Source of the DNA: Phycisphaeraceae bacterium
GTDB taxonomy: Bacteria > Planctomycetota > Phycisphaerae > Phycisphaerales > UBA1924
NCBI GenBank assembly: GCA_020639135.1
Contig: JACKHE010000002.1
Location: 186,001 to 250,000 of the forward strand
Length of the DNA stretch: 64,000 bases
Direction: 5' to 3'
Part shown: piece after piece, positions 32,639 through 41,318 of the stretch
Position numbering within the stretch: the first letter of the stretch is position 1
How the letters are laid out: the number at the start of each line of letters is the position of its first letter
Translations under genes and position numbers: made by a program
Notes under the pieces: model-generated
What the model was told of the DNA's origin: nothing
What the model saw: the letters and a program-made list of their open reading frames with translations, nothing else
Databases searched by the model: none

Positions 32639-33775
32639 ATGAACGCCCTCAACCACATCGCTTCGACGCTCGCCGCCAACCCGATGGCGAGCAACGCCGA
32701 CCTGAACCTTCTCGAGCGCCTCATGCTCTCGGCGCGCAGCAGCGATTACGCCGCCACGCACGACATGGTGTACATGGTCATCTTCTGGCTCAGCGTCGCC
32801 TTCTTCGTCGTCGTCATGGGCCCGTACGCCTACTTCATCGTCAAGTACCGCCGAAAGCCCGGCGTCCCCGCGCAGCGCTCCGTCTCCCACAACACCCCCC
32901 TCGAGCTCGCGTGGTCGATCTTCCCGCTGATGCTCCTGTGCGTGCTCTTCTTCCTGGGATTCGAGGTCTTCATCGACGGTCAGGTCGCCCCCGCCGACGC
33001 CGAGACCATCAACGTCCACGCCAAGAAGTGGAACTGGAGCCTCGGCTACGACAACGGCGCCCTGCCCAAGTCCGAGGACTACGTCAACCTCGTCGGGACC
33101 AGCGTCCCGGTCTTCGCCATCCCCGCCGGCAAGCCCATCCGCCTCGTCCTCGAGTCCGAGGACGTCATCCACAGCTTCTACGTCCCCAACTTCCGCAAGA
33201 AGATCGACGTCTTCCCCAACCGCTACACCACCATGTGGTTCCAGGCCGGGAACGCCGGCGAGCGCCACTACGTCTTCTGCGCCGAGTATTGCGGCGACCA
33301 GCACTCCCAGATGGCCGCCATGCTCGACACGCTCAGCCCCGAAGATTACGACAAGTGGAAGACCGACCACGTCCTCAACCCCAAGGACATGTTCCCCGCC
33401 GACTACGGCGCCTTCCTTTACAAGCAGCAGGGCTGCAACGCCTGCCACACCGTGGACCGCGCCAAGTCCGCCGGCACCGGGCCGCCCTGGTGGGGCATCT
33501 GGGGCCGGACGGAGAACATCGAGGGCGGCGGGCAGATCACCGTCGATGAGAACTACGTCCGCGAGTCGATCTACACCCCCGCGGCCAAGATCGTCCAGGG
33601 CTTCCCCAACCAGATGAACAGCTTCCAGGGCCTGATCGACCCCGAGGGCATCAGCGCCATCTTCGCCTACATGCAGACCCTCTCCGACGAGGGCCAGGCG
33701 AAGTACGAGAAGGACAAGGCCGCCTGGGAGGCGGCGAAGAAGGCCGCCGAGGAAGCCAAGGCCGCCCAGAACTGA
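32639..33775 (+). CDS. coxB: cytochrome c oxidase subunit II fused to cytochrome c (caa3 type)
   Basis: A 378-residue subunit with two N-terminal helices (about 43-66 and 88-110) and a periplasmic CuA domain. CuA ligands are the histidine in EDVIHSFYVP and C214, E216, C218, H222 and M225 in CAEYCGDQHSQM. A cytochrome c domain follows with its heme site C266-N-A-C269-H270 and a likely Met ligand in FPNQMNSF, which defines the caa3 type. The tail is an Ala/Lys/Glu helix. The ATG at 32639 was chosen because it begins the hydrophilic N-terminus; further upstream the frame overlaps the Sco gene. Confidence 0.94.
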   Translation: MNALNHIASTLAANPMASNADLNLLERLMLSARSSDYAATHDMVYMVIFWLSVAFFVVVMGPYAYFIVKYRRKPGVPAQRSVSHNTPLELAWSIFPLMLLCVLFFLGFEVFIDGQVAPADAETINVHAKKWNWSLGYDNGALPKSEDYVNLVGTSVPVFAIPAGKPIRLVLESEDVIHSFYVPNFRKKIDVFPNRYTTMWFQAGNAGERHYVFCAEYCGDQHSQMAAMLDTLSPEDYDKWKTDHVLNPKDMFPADYGAFLYKQQGCNACHTVDRAKSAGTGPPWWGIWGRTENIEGGGQITVDENYVRESIYTPAAKIVQGFPNQMNSFQGLIDPEGISAIFAYMQTLSDEGQAKYEKDKAAWEAAKKAAEEAKAAQN

Positions 33776-33876
33776 GTCCCGAGAGCGACACCACCCGGGC
33801 GAGCCCAGCGCGACGCCCGCAGCAGCAGAGGAATCGGCGCCATCCGTCACCGGCGCCGGAAAGGTTCAACGAAGCG

Positions 33877-35622
33877 ATGACCACCATCGACGCATCTTCA
33901 GGCGGGGTCGGCGCCCACGCCGGCGAGCACCACGGCGCGAGCTACCTCCACCGCAAGGGCGGGTTCATGGTCACCGTCTGGGACTGGGCCACCACGATCG
34001 ATCACAAGAAGATCGGCGTGATGTACATGTTCGCCACCACGTTCATGTTCTTCCTCGGCGGCATGTTCGCCCTCATGGTCCGCCTCGAGCTCTTCACGCC
34101 GACCATGACCAACGACGCCGGCCAGATCGTCGGCCAGCTCTTCGCCAACGACGTGTACAACCGCATGTTCACCCTCCACGGGGTGATCATGGTCTTCCTC
34201 TTCATCATCCCCGCCATCCCCGCGGCCTTCGGCAACTTCCTCCTCCCGATCATGCTCGGCGCCAAGGACGTCGCGTTCCCCAGGCTCAACCTCATGAGCT
34301 GGTACATCTACCTCTTCGGGGCCACCCTGGCCGTCGTCGCGCTCATCGGCGGCGGCGTTGACACCGGATGGACCTTCTACACCCCCTACAGCATCACCGG
34401 GACGGCCATGCACCAGCAGGTCTTCCTCGTCACCCTCGCCGCCTTCATCCTCGGGTTCTCCTCCATCTTCACCGGCCTCAACTTCGTCGTCACCGTCCAC
34501 AAGCTCCGCGCGCCGGGCATGGGCTGGTTCGACATGCCCCTCTTCGTCTGGGCCATCTACGCCACCAGCCTCATCCAGGTGCTCGCCACCCCGGTCCTGG
34601 GCATCACCGTCCTCCTGCTCGCCATCGAGCAGGCCTTCCACATCGGCATCTTCGACCCCGCCCTCGGCGGCGACCCCGTCCTCTACCAGCACTTCTTCTG
34701 GTTCTACTCCCACCCGGCCGTGTACATCATGATCCTCCCCGGCATGGGCATCATGTCAGAGCTCGTCACCGTCCACGCCAGGAAGCGCATCTTCGGCTAC
34801 AAGGCCATCGCCTTCTCCAGCCTCGGCATCGCCGCCGTCTCCTTCATCGTCTGGGGCCACCACCTCTTCACCGCCCAGACCGCGATGGCCAACGCCATCT
34901 TCAGCGCCCTGACCTTCTTCGTCGCCATCCCCTCCGCGATCAAGGTCTTCAACTGGGTCGCCACCCTCTACAAGAGCTCCATCGCCTTCACCACGCCCAT
35001 GCTCTACGCGCTCGGCTTCATGTTCACCTTCACCATCGGCGGCGTCACCGGCCTCTTCCTCGCCACCATCGCCACCGACATCAACCTCCACGACACCTAC
35101 TTCGTCGTCGCCCACTTCCACTACGTCATGATGGGCGGCGCCGGCATCGCACTCTTCGGCGGCATGCACCACTGGTGGCCCAAGATGTTCGGCAAGATGT
35201 ACAACGAACGCGCCGGCATCCTCGGATTCTTCTTCGTCTTCGTCGGATTCAACACCACCTTCTTCATCCAGTTCCTCATGGGCTCACAGGGCATGCCACG
35301 CCGCTACGCCACCTACATCCCCGAGTTCGAGATCTACCACCAGATCAGCACCGTCGGCTCCTGGCTGCTCCTGATCGGCTTCCTCATCCACCTCGCCAAC
35401 TTCACCCACTCCCTCCTCAAGGGCCCCAAGGCGCCACGCAACCCCTGGGGCGGGCTCACCCTCGAGTGGACCACCGACTCACCGCCCATCGAGCACAACT
35501 TCCACCACGAGCCCGTCATCCACCACGGCCCCTACGACTACGACGACGTCGTGCCGCCCTTCTGCGACGAGAAGGACTTCCCGCTCCCCGCGCCCCTCAA
35601 GCCCGGCGCCGCAAAGCACTGA
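33877..35622 (+). CDS. coxA: cytochrome c oxidase subunit I, A2-type
   Basis: A 581-residue heme-copper oxidase subunit I with 12 helices, which reduces O2 to water and pumps protons. Heme and copper ligands are in MFTLHGVIMVF, FYSHPAVYIMIL, WGHHLF and VVAHFHYVMMGG. The sequence Y277-S278-H279-P marks the A2 class: the YS pair replaces the glutamate of A1 enzymes in the D-channel. The C-terminal 60 residues are extra and His-rich (HNFHHEPVIHHG). It lies in the order coxB-coxA-coxC-subunit IV downstream of the complex III genes. Confidence 0.95.
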   Translation: MTTIDASSGGVGAHAGEHHGASYLHRKGGFMVTVWDWATTIDHKKIGVMYMFATTFMFFLGGMFALMVRLELFTPTMTNDAGQIVGQLFANDVYNRMFTLHGVIMVFLFIIPAIPAAFGNFLLPIMLGAKDVAFPRLNLMSWYIYLFGATLAVVALIGGGVDTGWTFYTPYSITGTAMHQQVFLVTLAAFILGFSSIFTGLNFVVTVHKLRAPGMGWFDMPLFVWAIYATSLIQVLATPVLGITVLLLAIEQAFHIGIFDPALGGDPVLYQHFFWFYSHPAVYIMILPGMGIMSELVTVHARKRIFGYKAIAFSSLGIAAVSFIVWGHHLFTAQTAMANAIFSALTFFVAIPSAIKVFNWVATLYKSSIAFTTPMLYALGFMFTFTIGGVTGLFLATIATDINLHDTYFVVAHFHYVMMGGAGIALFGGMHHWWPKMFGKMYNERAGILGFFFVFVGFNTTFFIQFLMGSQGMPRRYATYIPEFEIYHQISTVGSWLLLIGFLIHLANFTHSLLKGPKAPRNPWGGLTLEWTTDSPPIEHNFHHEPVIHHGPYDYDDVVPPFCDEKDFPLPAPLKPGAAKH

Positions 35623-35646
35623 TTCGATCCCCCGGACACCAGACGC

Positions 35647-36336
35647 ATGACCACCGCGACACCGACAGCCAGCACGCTCCCGTACCACGAGACGTACACC
35701 CATCAGGAGCACTGGAGGAACCAGGAGGACGAGTTCGAGGGCGCCAAGCTCGGCGTCTGGCTCTTCCTCACCACCGAGATCCTCCTCTTCTCCGGCATGT
35801 TCTGCGGATACGCCATCCTCCGCATCTTCTACCTCGAGCACTTCACCGCGGCCTCGGCCCACTACCTCAACTGGAAGATCGGCGCCGCTAACACCGCCGT
35901 CCTGCTCATCAGCTCCTTCACCGTCGCCATGAGCGTCAGGGCCGCGCAGCTCAACAAGCAGGGACAGCTCATCATCAACCTCCTCATCTCAGCCGTGTGC
36001 GGCGTCATCTTCCTCGTCGTCAAGCTGGGCTGGGAGTACTACCCCAAGTACATTCACCACGAGCTCCCCGGCAAAAACTTCGCGTACGCCGACCACACCG
36101 GCGCGTACATCGCCAACGCCTCCGACCCCGTCTTCCTCGCCATCTACTGGGTTGCAACCGCCATCCACGGCTTCCACGTGCTCGTCGGCGTCCTCCTGCT
36201 CCTCTGGGTCGCCTGGCGCGCCGGCAAACGGCACTTCGGCCCCAAGCACTACACCGCCGTCGAGAACGTCGGCCTCTACTGGCACCTCGTTGACCTCGTC
36301 TGGATCTTCCTCTTCCCGCTGCTGTACCTCGTCTGA
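35647..36336 (+). CDS. coxC: cytochrome c oxidase subunit III
   Basis: A 229-residue subunit III with five predicted helices, of the short form found with caa3 oxidases. Characteristic segments are GVWLFLTTEILLFSGMFCGY, HGFHVLVGVLLLLW and the C-terminal ENVGLYWHLVDLVWIFLFPL. It does not bind metals; the subunit stabilises the proton pathway of subunit I. It lies 24 bp after coxA. Confidence 0.94.
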   Translation: MTTATPTASTLPYHETYTHQEHWRNQEDEFEGAKLGVWLFLTTEILLFSGMFCGYAILRIFYLEHFTAASAHYLNWKIGAANTAVLLISSFTVAMSVRAAQLNKQGQLIINLLISAVCGVIFLVVKLGWEYYPKYIHHELPGKNFAYADHTGAYIANASDPVFLAIYWVATAIHGFHVLVGVLLLLWVAWRAGKRHFGPKHYTAVENVGLYWHLVDLVWIFLFPLLYLV

Positions 36337-36356
36337 ACCGATCGGAACCGCAACCC

Positions 36357-36890
36357 ATGAACGCCCACGCTCACGCCCATGCCCATGCCGCCGAAATGCC
36401 GCACGAAGACCCGGGCCACCACCACATCGCGTCGTTCCGCTCGCTCTTCGCCGTCCTGGTGTTCCTGCTCATCATGACGGCGCTGACGGTCTTCACCGCC
36501 AAGTACGTCCACATCGGCGAGATCGGCAACCTCGTCCTCGCGCTCATCATCGCCGTCATCAAGGCTTCCTTCGTCTGCGCCATCTTCATGCACCTGCTCC
36601 ACGACAAGCTCCTCAACTCCGTCGTGCTCCTGCTCTGCCTCTCGCTCGTCGTCTGCTTCATCGGGTTCACCGCCATCGACATGACCTCCCGCGGCGCCCT
36701 CGACCCCACCCGCGAGCACTTCATCGGCCCGCCCCCCGTCGCCGAGGCCGAGATCAACGCCGCCATCGAGAAGGCCGCCGCCGAGCACGGCGAGCACGCC
36801 ACCGAGCACGCGGGCGAAGGCTTCTCCGAGGAGTTCGCGCCGCCGGACCAGCCGGACAAGGCCGCGCCCGAGCAGACCGAGCACCACTGA
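36357..36890 (+). CDS. cytochrome c oxidase subunit IV with His-rich ends
   Basis: A 177-residue protein whose middle (residues about 28-105) matches the prokaryotic subunit IV/CtaF family: three helices with FLLIMTALTVFTAKY, ALIIAVIKASFVCAIFMHLL and LLLCLSLVVCFIGFTAID. The first 24 residues are almost a His-Ala repeat (AHAHAHAHAAEM, HHHI) and the tail is Glu/His-rich (EHGEHATEHAGEG). The His-rich ends are not part of the family and could bind copper or other metals. It completes the oxidase gene set. Confidence 0.88.
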   Translation: MNAHAHAHAHAAEMPHEDPGHHHIASFRSLFAVLVFLLIMTALTVFTAKYVHIGEIGNLVLALIIAVIKASFVCAIFMHLLHDKLLNSVVLLLCLSLVVCFIGFTAIDMTSRGALDPTREHFIGPPPVAEAEINAAIEKAAAEHGEHATEHAGEGFSEEFAPPDQPDKAAPEQTEHH

Positions 36891-36924
36891 CCCCGCGCCA
36901 CCGCGCGCAACCCTCCCGGTTCCC

Positions 36925-37782
36925 ATGCAAAGCAAGACGCAGCGAATGATCGGTGTCGCCCTCGTGGCGATCTCGACGATCGCGCTGGCCCTCTCCGTGC
37001 CCCCGATGATCCAGCGCATCCGCGCCCACAGCGCATCCGTCGCGCCGCCGCTGTGGCAGGGCGAGATCTTCGGGCAGACCGAGTTCGAGCACCTGGGCAG
37101 ACCCTTCTCGCTCACCACCGTCGAGCTCCCCCAGGGCGACCCCCGCCCCGGCGCCGAGGTCGTCATCCGCTGGGGCGACGAGGAGACGACCCTCCTGACC
37201 CAGGGCCTCGACGACCCCAGGCTCCCCGGGCTCGACCGCCACCGCGACTGGCTCCGCATCGTCGCCTTCCCCGAGAGCGCGGAGATCGGTTCTCCCGAGG
37301 CCGCCTACGAAGCCGCGAAGGCGCTGCGCAGCGACACCGACGCCTGGCGCATCGTCATCGTCGCCCGCCGCCCGACGACGCAGCGCGACCCCGACGAATG
37401 GAAGGCCGTCCGCGCCAAGGACTGGCGCCAGTGGACCTACACCTTCATCGAGCTGGGCGACGCGGGACTGTCGCGCACCGACCGCATCTACGCCGACCTC
37501 GACGAGGCGGGCTGGGAATACTTCGCCGCGGGCATCGTCACGCCCGGCGTCTTCCGCGACGCCTCCAACGCGCTCTCGGTGATGAACTACCCGAACTACA
37601 AGGGCGTCCACGACGTCATCGACGAGATGGGCTGGACCTGGGCCGCCGTCGGCGTCGAGGCCATGGTCCTCGTCCTGGGCGGGCTGATGATCCTGCTCTC
37701 GCTCGGCTCCAAGGGACACGTCGATCGGGTTCTCGCCGCGCACGACCACCGCGCCGCCGGCGACAACCCGAGCCCCGCCTGA
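36925..37782 (+). CDS. membrane-anchored protein of unknown function at the end of the cox operon
   Basis: A 285-residue protein not recognised. There is an N-terminal helix (residues about 8-26) and a second near the C-terminus (about 236-263, WAAVGVEAMVLVLGGLMILL), leaving a soluble middle domain of about 200 residues, probably outside the cell membrane. It contains VEIRW-like strands and a conserved-looking WRQWTYTFIELGDAG stretch. It follows subunit IV by 34 bp on the same strand, so a role in oxidase assembly or stability is plausible but not shown. Confidence 0.7.
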   Translation: MQSKTQRMIGVALVAISTIALALSVPPMIQRIRAHSASVAPPLWQGEIFGQTEFEHLGRPFSLTTVELPQGDPRPGAEVVIRWGDEETTLLTQGLDDPRLPGLDRHRDWLRIVAFPESAEIGSPEAAYEAAKALRSDTDAWRIVIVARRPTTQRDPDEWKAVRAKDWRQWTYTFIELGDAGLSRTDRIYADLDEAGWEYFAAGIVTPGVFRDASNALSVMNYPNYKGVHDVIDEMGWTWAAVGVEAMVLVLGGLMILLSLGSKGHVDRVLAAHDHRAAGDNPSPA

Positions 37783-37808
37783 GCCCGCGCTTCCCTGTGA
37801 TCGCGGCC

Positions 37809-37814
37809 TATTGT
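37809..37814 (+). promoter_or_regulatory. candidate -10 box of the MFS gene (leaderless arrangement)
   Basis: TATTGT lies 8 nt before the ATG at 37823. No Shine-Dalgarno is present between them. Confidence 0.4.
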
Positions 37815-37822
37815 CGCTCGCG

Positions 37823-39229
37823 ATGAGCGTCACCGCGACCGAGCAGGTCCTCGAACAGCCCGGGATCGACAACGAGCCGACGGATCCGGCCGGCGCCGGT
37901 GCGCCGACACCGCCGGCGCCACTGACCCACGCCGCCCGGCGTTACTGGGCGGTATTCCTCTCGCACATCACGATCGATCTCTTCCCGATCTTCCTCGTCT
38001 CGCTGGGCCCGGCCCTCAAGGCCCGGTTGCTGCTCAGCGACGAGCAGTACGCGGTCTTCTTCGCCATCAGCCCTATCATCAGCGGGCTCTCCCAGCCGCT
38101 GCTCTCGTGGATCTCCGACAAGTACAACACGAGGATCCTCGGACCGCTGGGGCTGATCGTCGCCGCGCTGTCCATCTGCTCCATCGGCTTCGCGCAGGAG
38201 TTCTGGCACCTGATCGCGCTGCAGGTCATCGGCATGACCGGCGTCGGCGTGTACCACCCCGTCGGCTCCGCCGTCGCCGGCCGGCTCAGCCGCGCCGCCA
38301 TGTCGCGCTTCGGCTCCGCGCGGCGCGCCCGCGGCATCGGGCTGTCGATCTTCTTCACCGGCGGCATGATCGGCGGCTTCACCGGCCCGTTCATCGCTTC
38401 GTCGATCAACGCCTCGCCGCGACTGGGGATGCCGTGGCTGCTGCTCGTCGCCGCCCCGGCGGTGCTCGTGGGCTGGGCGATGTGGATTGCCATCCGCCGC
38501 GTCCCGCACCGTTCGGGCAGACCGGTGGTGGAGGACCACCCCGAGGCCGCCGCGGCCGGCGCCGCCGACCTCCGCCGCCGATGGCGCGCTGTCTGGCTGC
38601 TGCTGGCGATCAACAGCTGCCGCTTCACCGCCAACGTGGGGCTCTACTTCCTCTTCACGAAGTGGGCCATGCTCCAGATCGTCGGGGGCGGCGCGCTCCG
38701 CACGCTGACGCAGGCCGAGGGCGACGCCGCCTCGGTGCTCTCCTCCAGGCTCGTCAGCGCTTCGACGCTCGGCATGACCGCCGCAGGGCTCCTCGCCGGC
38801 TGGGTCATCCCCGCGGGCAGGGAGAAGAAGCCGTTCCTCTGGATCAGCCTCGCGTCGGCGCCCTTCATCGCGCTCATGCCCTGGGTCGGCTGGTGGCCCA
38901 TGCTCTGCTGCGCCTTCGTCGCCGCGCTGGGATTCTTCATGCCGGTCCCGCCCGCGATCGGACTCGCCCAGCGGCTGCTGCCGCACGCCACAGGATTCAC
39001 CGGCTCCATCCTCATGGGCTGCGGCTGGGCGATCTCGTCCCTTGGCCCCCTGGGTCTCGGCTGGCTCATCGCCCGGGATCACGCCATGTGGCTCCGTCAG
39101 GCGCTGGGCATGAACGGCATCGAGCTCGGCTTCGGCGCCGTCTCGCTGCTGCTCGTCGCCGCTGGAGTTCTCTCGTTGCTGCTGCCCAACGAGTTGCTCG
39201 AGGCCACGGCCCATCACGAGGACACCTGA
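37823..39229 (+). CDS. MFS transporter, fosmidomycin-resistance-like
   Basis: A 468-residue major facilitator with about twelve helices. The N-terminal HITIDLFPIFLVSLGPALKA and GVGVYHPVGSAVAG segments resemble the Fsr fosmidomycin-resistance family (usually HxxxDxxxGxxP and HP). The loop between helices two and three, LSWISDKYNTRILGP, is the general MFS signature region. The transported compound is unknown. The N-terminal 30 residues are a Pro/Ala-rich cytoplasmic tail. A TATTGT box lies 8 nt upstream of the ATG and there is no Shine-Dalgarno. Confidence 0.82.
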   Translation: MSVTATEQVLEQPGIDNEPTDPAGAGAPTPPAPLTHAARRYWAVFLSHITIDLFPIFLVSLGPALKARLLLSDEQYAVFFAISPIISGLSQPLLSWISDKYNTRILGPLGLIVAALSICSIGFAQEFWHLIALQVIGMTGVGVYHPVGSAVAGRLSRAAMSRFGSARRARGIGLSIFFTGGMIGGFTGPFIASSINASPRLGMPWLLLVAAPAVLVGWAMWIAIRRVPHRSGRPVVEDHPEAAAAGAADLRRRWRAVWLLLAINSCRFTANVGLYFLFTKWAMLQIVGGGALRTLTQAEGDAASVLSSRLVSASTLGMTAAGLLAGWVIPAGREKKPFLWISLASAPFIALMPWVGWWPMLCCAFVAALGFFMPVPPAIGLAQRLLPHATGFTGSILMGCGWAISSLGPLGLGWLIARDHAMWLRQALGMNGIELGFGAVSLLLVAAGVLSLLLPNELLEATAHHEDT

Positions 39230-39263
39230 CAGGTTGTCCACGGCGAGCGACATGGCCCACAGG

Positions 39264-39269
39264 TACAGT
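39264..39269 (+). promoter_or_regulatory. candidate -10 box of thyX (leaderless arrangement)
   Basis: TACAGT, 6 nt before the chosen thyX ATG. The same GGTACAGT(G/C)CCG context precedes purL. Confidence 0.5.
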
Positions 39270-39275
39270 GCCGTC

Positions 39276-40184
39276 ATGGAAACCGCCGCTGTCGAGCCGA
39301 AAACAAGCATCACACCCATCGAACGCGTCGCACCCGAATCCCCCATGCGGGATCTCATGGAGGGCGACGAGCGACGCGTGATCCGGGTCCACCAGCACGG
39401 CTTCATCGCCCTCGTGGATGTCATGCCCCGCCTCGCCCCCGAGGGCCAGAGCGCCGACGCGGCCATCGTGCAGGCCGCCCGGGTCTCCTACGGCCAGGGC
39501 ACCAAGCGCATCACCGAGGACCGGGGGCTGATCCGGTACCTCCTGCGCCACCGGCACACCACCCCGTTTGAGATGGTCGAGTTCAAGTTCCACTGCCGAA
39601 TGCCGATCTTCGTCGCGCGCCAGTGGATCCGGCACCGCACGGCCAACGTCAACGAATACTCGGCGCGCTATTCCGTCGTCCCCGATCGCTTCTACCACCC
39701 CGCGCCGGAGGAGGTGCGCGAGCAATCCGCCGCCAACCGGCAGGGGGGTGAGGAGACGATCGACGCGGCAACCGCCGAGCGCTTCCTCGAATACCTGGAC
39801 CGCTCCGAGGCGCAGTACGGCGAGTACGAGAAGCTGCTCGAGCAGGGTGTCTCGCGCGAGCTGGCGCGCATCGCGCTCCCGCAGAGCGCCTACACCGAGT
39901 GGTACTGGAAGTGCGACCTGCACAATACGCTCCGCTTCCTCTCGCTCCGCATGGACAAGCACGCCCAGAGCGAGATCCGAGACTTCGCGTGCGCGATGAT
40001 GCGGCTCATCGAGCCCCTGTGCCCCATCACCGTCGAGGCCTTCCGCGATTACGAGATGGGCGCCGTGCGTCTGACGCGCCTGGAGATCGAGGCGATCCGC
40101 GCCGGATCAACCGAGATCGACACCACGAACTCACGCGAGCAGTCGGAATGGGCCGCCAAGCGCGAGGCGCTCGGGCTGGGCTGA
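39276..40184 (+). CDS. thyX: flavin-dependent thymidylate synthase
   Basis: A 302-residue ThyX, which makes dTMP from dUMP with FAD, NADPH and methylene-tetrahydrofolate. The RHRx7S signature is present as RHRTANVNEYS followed by ARYS, together with the FAD/dUMP contacts RHRHTTPFE and ARIALPQSAYTEWYWKCDLHN. The N-terminus has about 25 extra residues before the fold. The ATG at 39276 was chosen because of the TACAGT box 6 nt upstream; an ATG at 39252 is also in frame. No thyA is seen in the window. Confidence 0.95.
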   Translation: METAAVEPKTSITPIERVAPESPMRDLMEGDERRVIRVHQHGFIALVDVMPRLAPEGQSADAAIVQAARVSYGQGTKRITEDRGLIRYLLRHRHTTPFEMVEFKFHCRMPIFVARQWIRHRTANVNEYSARYSVVPDRFYHPAPEEVREQSAANRQGGEETIDAATAERFLEYLDRSEAQYGEYEKLLEQGVSRELARIALPQSAYTEWYWKCDLHNTLRFLSLRMDKHAQSEIRDFACAMMRLIEPLCPITVEAFRDYEMGAVRLTRLEIEAIRAGSTEIDTTNSREQSEWAAKREALGLG

Positions 40185-40193
40185 TGTGGTTCC

Positions 40194-40667
40194 TCAGCCG
40201 TCCTTGTCCTGCTGCTCCTTGAGCAGCTCGAGCAGCTGATCCACCGCGGCGTTGTCCCCGCCGGCGTCCGTCGTCGCACCCTGGACAGGCTCCGCACCCT
40301 CGCCGGGCTCGGGCGGCGCGCCCTTGACGATCCGGATCGGCGCCGTGCGCTGCGCCTGCTGCTGCAGCCTGACGTACTCAGCCTGGCTCATCTCGCCGCT
40401 GGGCGTGATGACCATCGGCGCCTTGGCTCCGGACTGCCGGATCGAGGCGCGCTCGGCGCCCAGCGCCGCGTCCAGCCCGCCCTTCTCGAGCATCCGCTGC
40501 GCATCGGCCGGCAGCCCGCCCCCGGGCATCAGGACCGTGCCCAGCCCCGAGTCGTTGAGCTTGTCGATCGTCTTGGGCAGCATGTACGCGCTGAAGCACA
40601 GCGAGCCGAACATGATGCACATCTTGATCATCCGTCCACGCGGGTTGCGGTAGTAGCTGGTGCTCAT
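40194..40667 (-). CDS. membrane-anchored hypothetical protein
   Basis: A 157-residue protein not recognised. A basic start (YYRNPRGRMIK) leads into a single membrane helix (about residues 14-30, MCIMFGSLCFSAYMLP). After it comes a hydrophilic, Gln/Ala-rich domain with APMVITPSGEMSQAEYVRL and an acidic end (DQLLELLKEQQDKDG). It converges on thyX, ending 9 bp after its stop. The ATG at 40667 is preferred because it starts right before the basic segment. Confidence 0.55.
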   Translation of the reverse strand: MSTSYYRNPRGRMIKMCIMFGSLCFSAYMLPKTIDKLNDSGLGTVLMPGGGLPADAQRMLEKGGLDAALGAERASIRQSGAKAPMVITPSGEMSQAEYVRLQQQAQRTAPIRIVKGAPPEPGEGAEPVQGATTDAGGDNAAVDQLLELLKEQQDKDG

Positions 40668-40791
40668 GCCCACCAGATCGGCCCGCAACGCGTCCCACGC
40701 CGCACCGGGGTCGGTCTGGGGGGATTGCGCCGGGCGGATGCGATGCTCGTCCGGACGGCGCAGCCCCGGGTCCGATCACATCGCTCCGGAA

Positions 40792-41262
40792 TCAGGCCCG
40801 CCCCGCCGCCCGATCCCGCGCCGCGACGGCCATCGCGTCGCACCGCTCGTTCTCGGGGTGCTCGTTGTGCCCCCGGATCCAGTGGTATCGCAGCTCGTGC
40901 ACCGCGCGCAGCTCGTCGAGGCGCCGCCAGAGGTCCTCGTTCTTGACCGGCTTCTTGGCCGCGGTCTTCCAGTCGCGGCGCTTCCACTGATCGAGCCACT
41001 CGTTGAGGCCGTTGAGGACGTACTGGCTGTCCGAGTACACGTCCACGCGCGAGGGCTGCTTGAGCGCGGTCAGCCCCTCGATGACCGCGGTCAGCTCCAT
41101 GCGGTTGTTGGTCGTGGCGGGGTCGCCGCCGGAGTCCTCGCGCTCGGCACCGCTGGCGTGGTGGCGGAGGATGTACGCCCAGCCCCCGGGCCCCGGGTTG
41201 CCCGAGCAGGCGCCGTCGGTGAAGAGTTCCACGTGGAACTTGTCTCGGGGGTCGTCGGGCAT
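40792..41262 (-). CDS. rnhA: ribonuclease HI
   Basis: A 156-residue RNase H1, which cuts RNA in RNA-DNA hybrids (R-loops, primers). All four catalytic acidic residues are visible: Asp in FTDGACSGNPG, Glu in NNRMELTAVIEGL, Asp in VYSDSQYV, and Asp in ENERCDAMA, plus the basic-protrusion region WLDQWKRRDWKTA and the WIRGHNEHPEN loop. The ATG at 41262 gives the normal N-terminus and lies 7 nt from a TACACT box on the minus strand. The gene is divergent from purL; their starts are 57 bp apart. Confidence 0.95.
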   Translation of the reverse strand: MPDDPRDKFHVELFTDGACSGNPGPGGWAYILRHHASGAEREDSGGDPATTNNRMELTAVIEGLTALKQPSRVDVYSDSQYVLNGLNEWLDQWKRRDWKTAAKKPVKNEDLWRRLDELRAVHELRYHWIRGHNEHPENERCDAMAVAARDRAAGRA

Positions 41263-41269
41263 CGGGTCG

Positions 41270-41275
41270 AGTGTA
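41270..41275 (-). promoter_or_regulatory. candidate -10 box of rnhA (leaderless arrangement)
   Basis: TACACT on the minus strand, 7 nt from the rnhA ATG, with no Shine-Dalgarno between. The back-to-back purL box is 33 bp away. Confidence 0.5.
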
Positions 41276-41307
41276 CCGGGATCGTTCCCCCGCGGCGCCG
41301 GTTGCGG

Positions 41308-41313
41308 TACAGT
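41308..41313 (+). promoter_or_regulatory. candidate -10 box of purL (leaderless arrangement)
   Basis: TACAGT, 5 nt before the ATG at 41319. It is the main reason for choosing that start over the ATG at 41355. Confidence 0.45.
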
Positions 41314-41318
41314 CCGGC

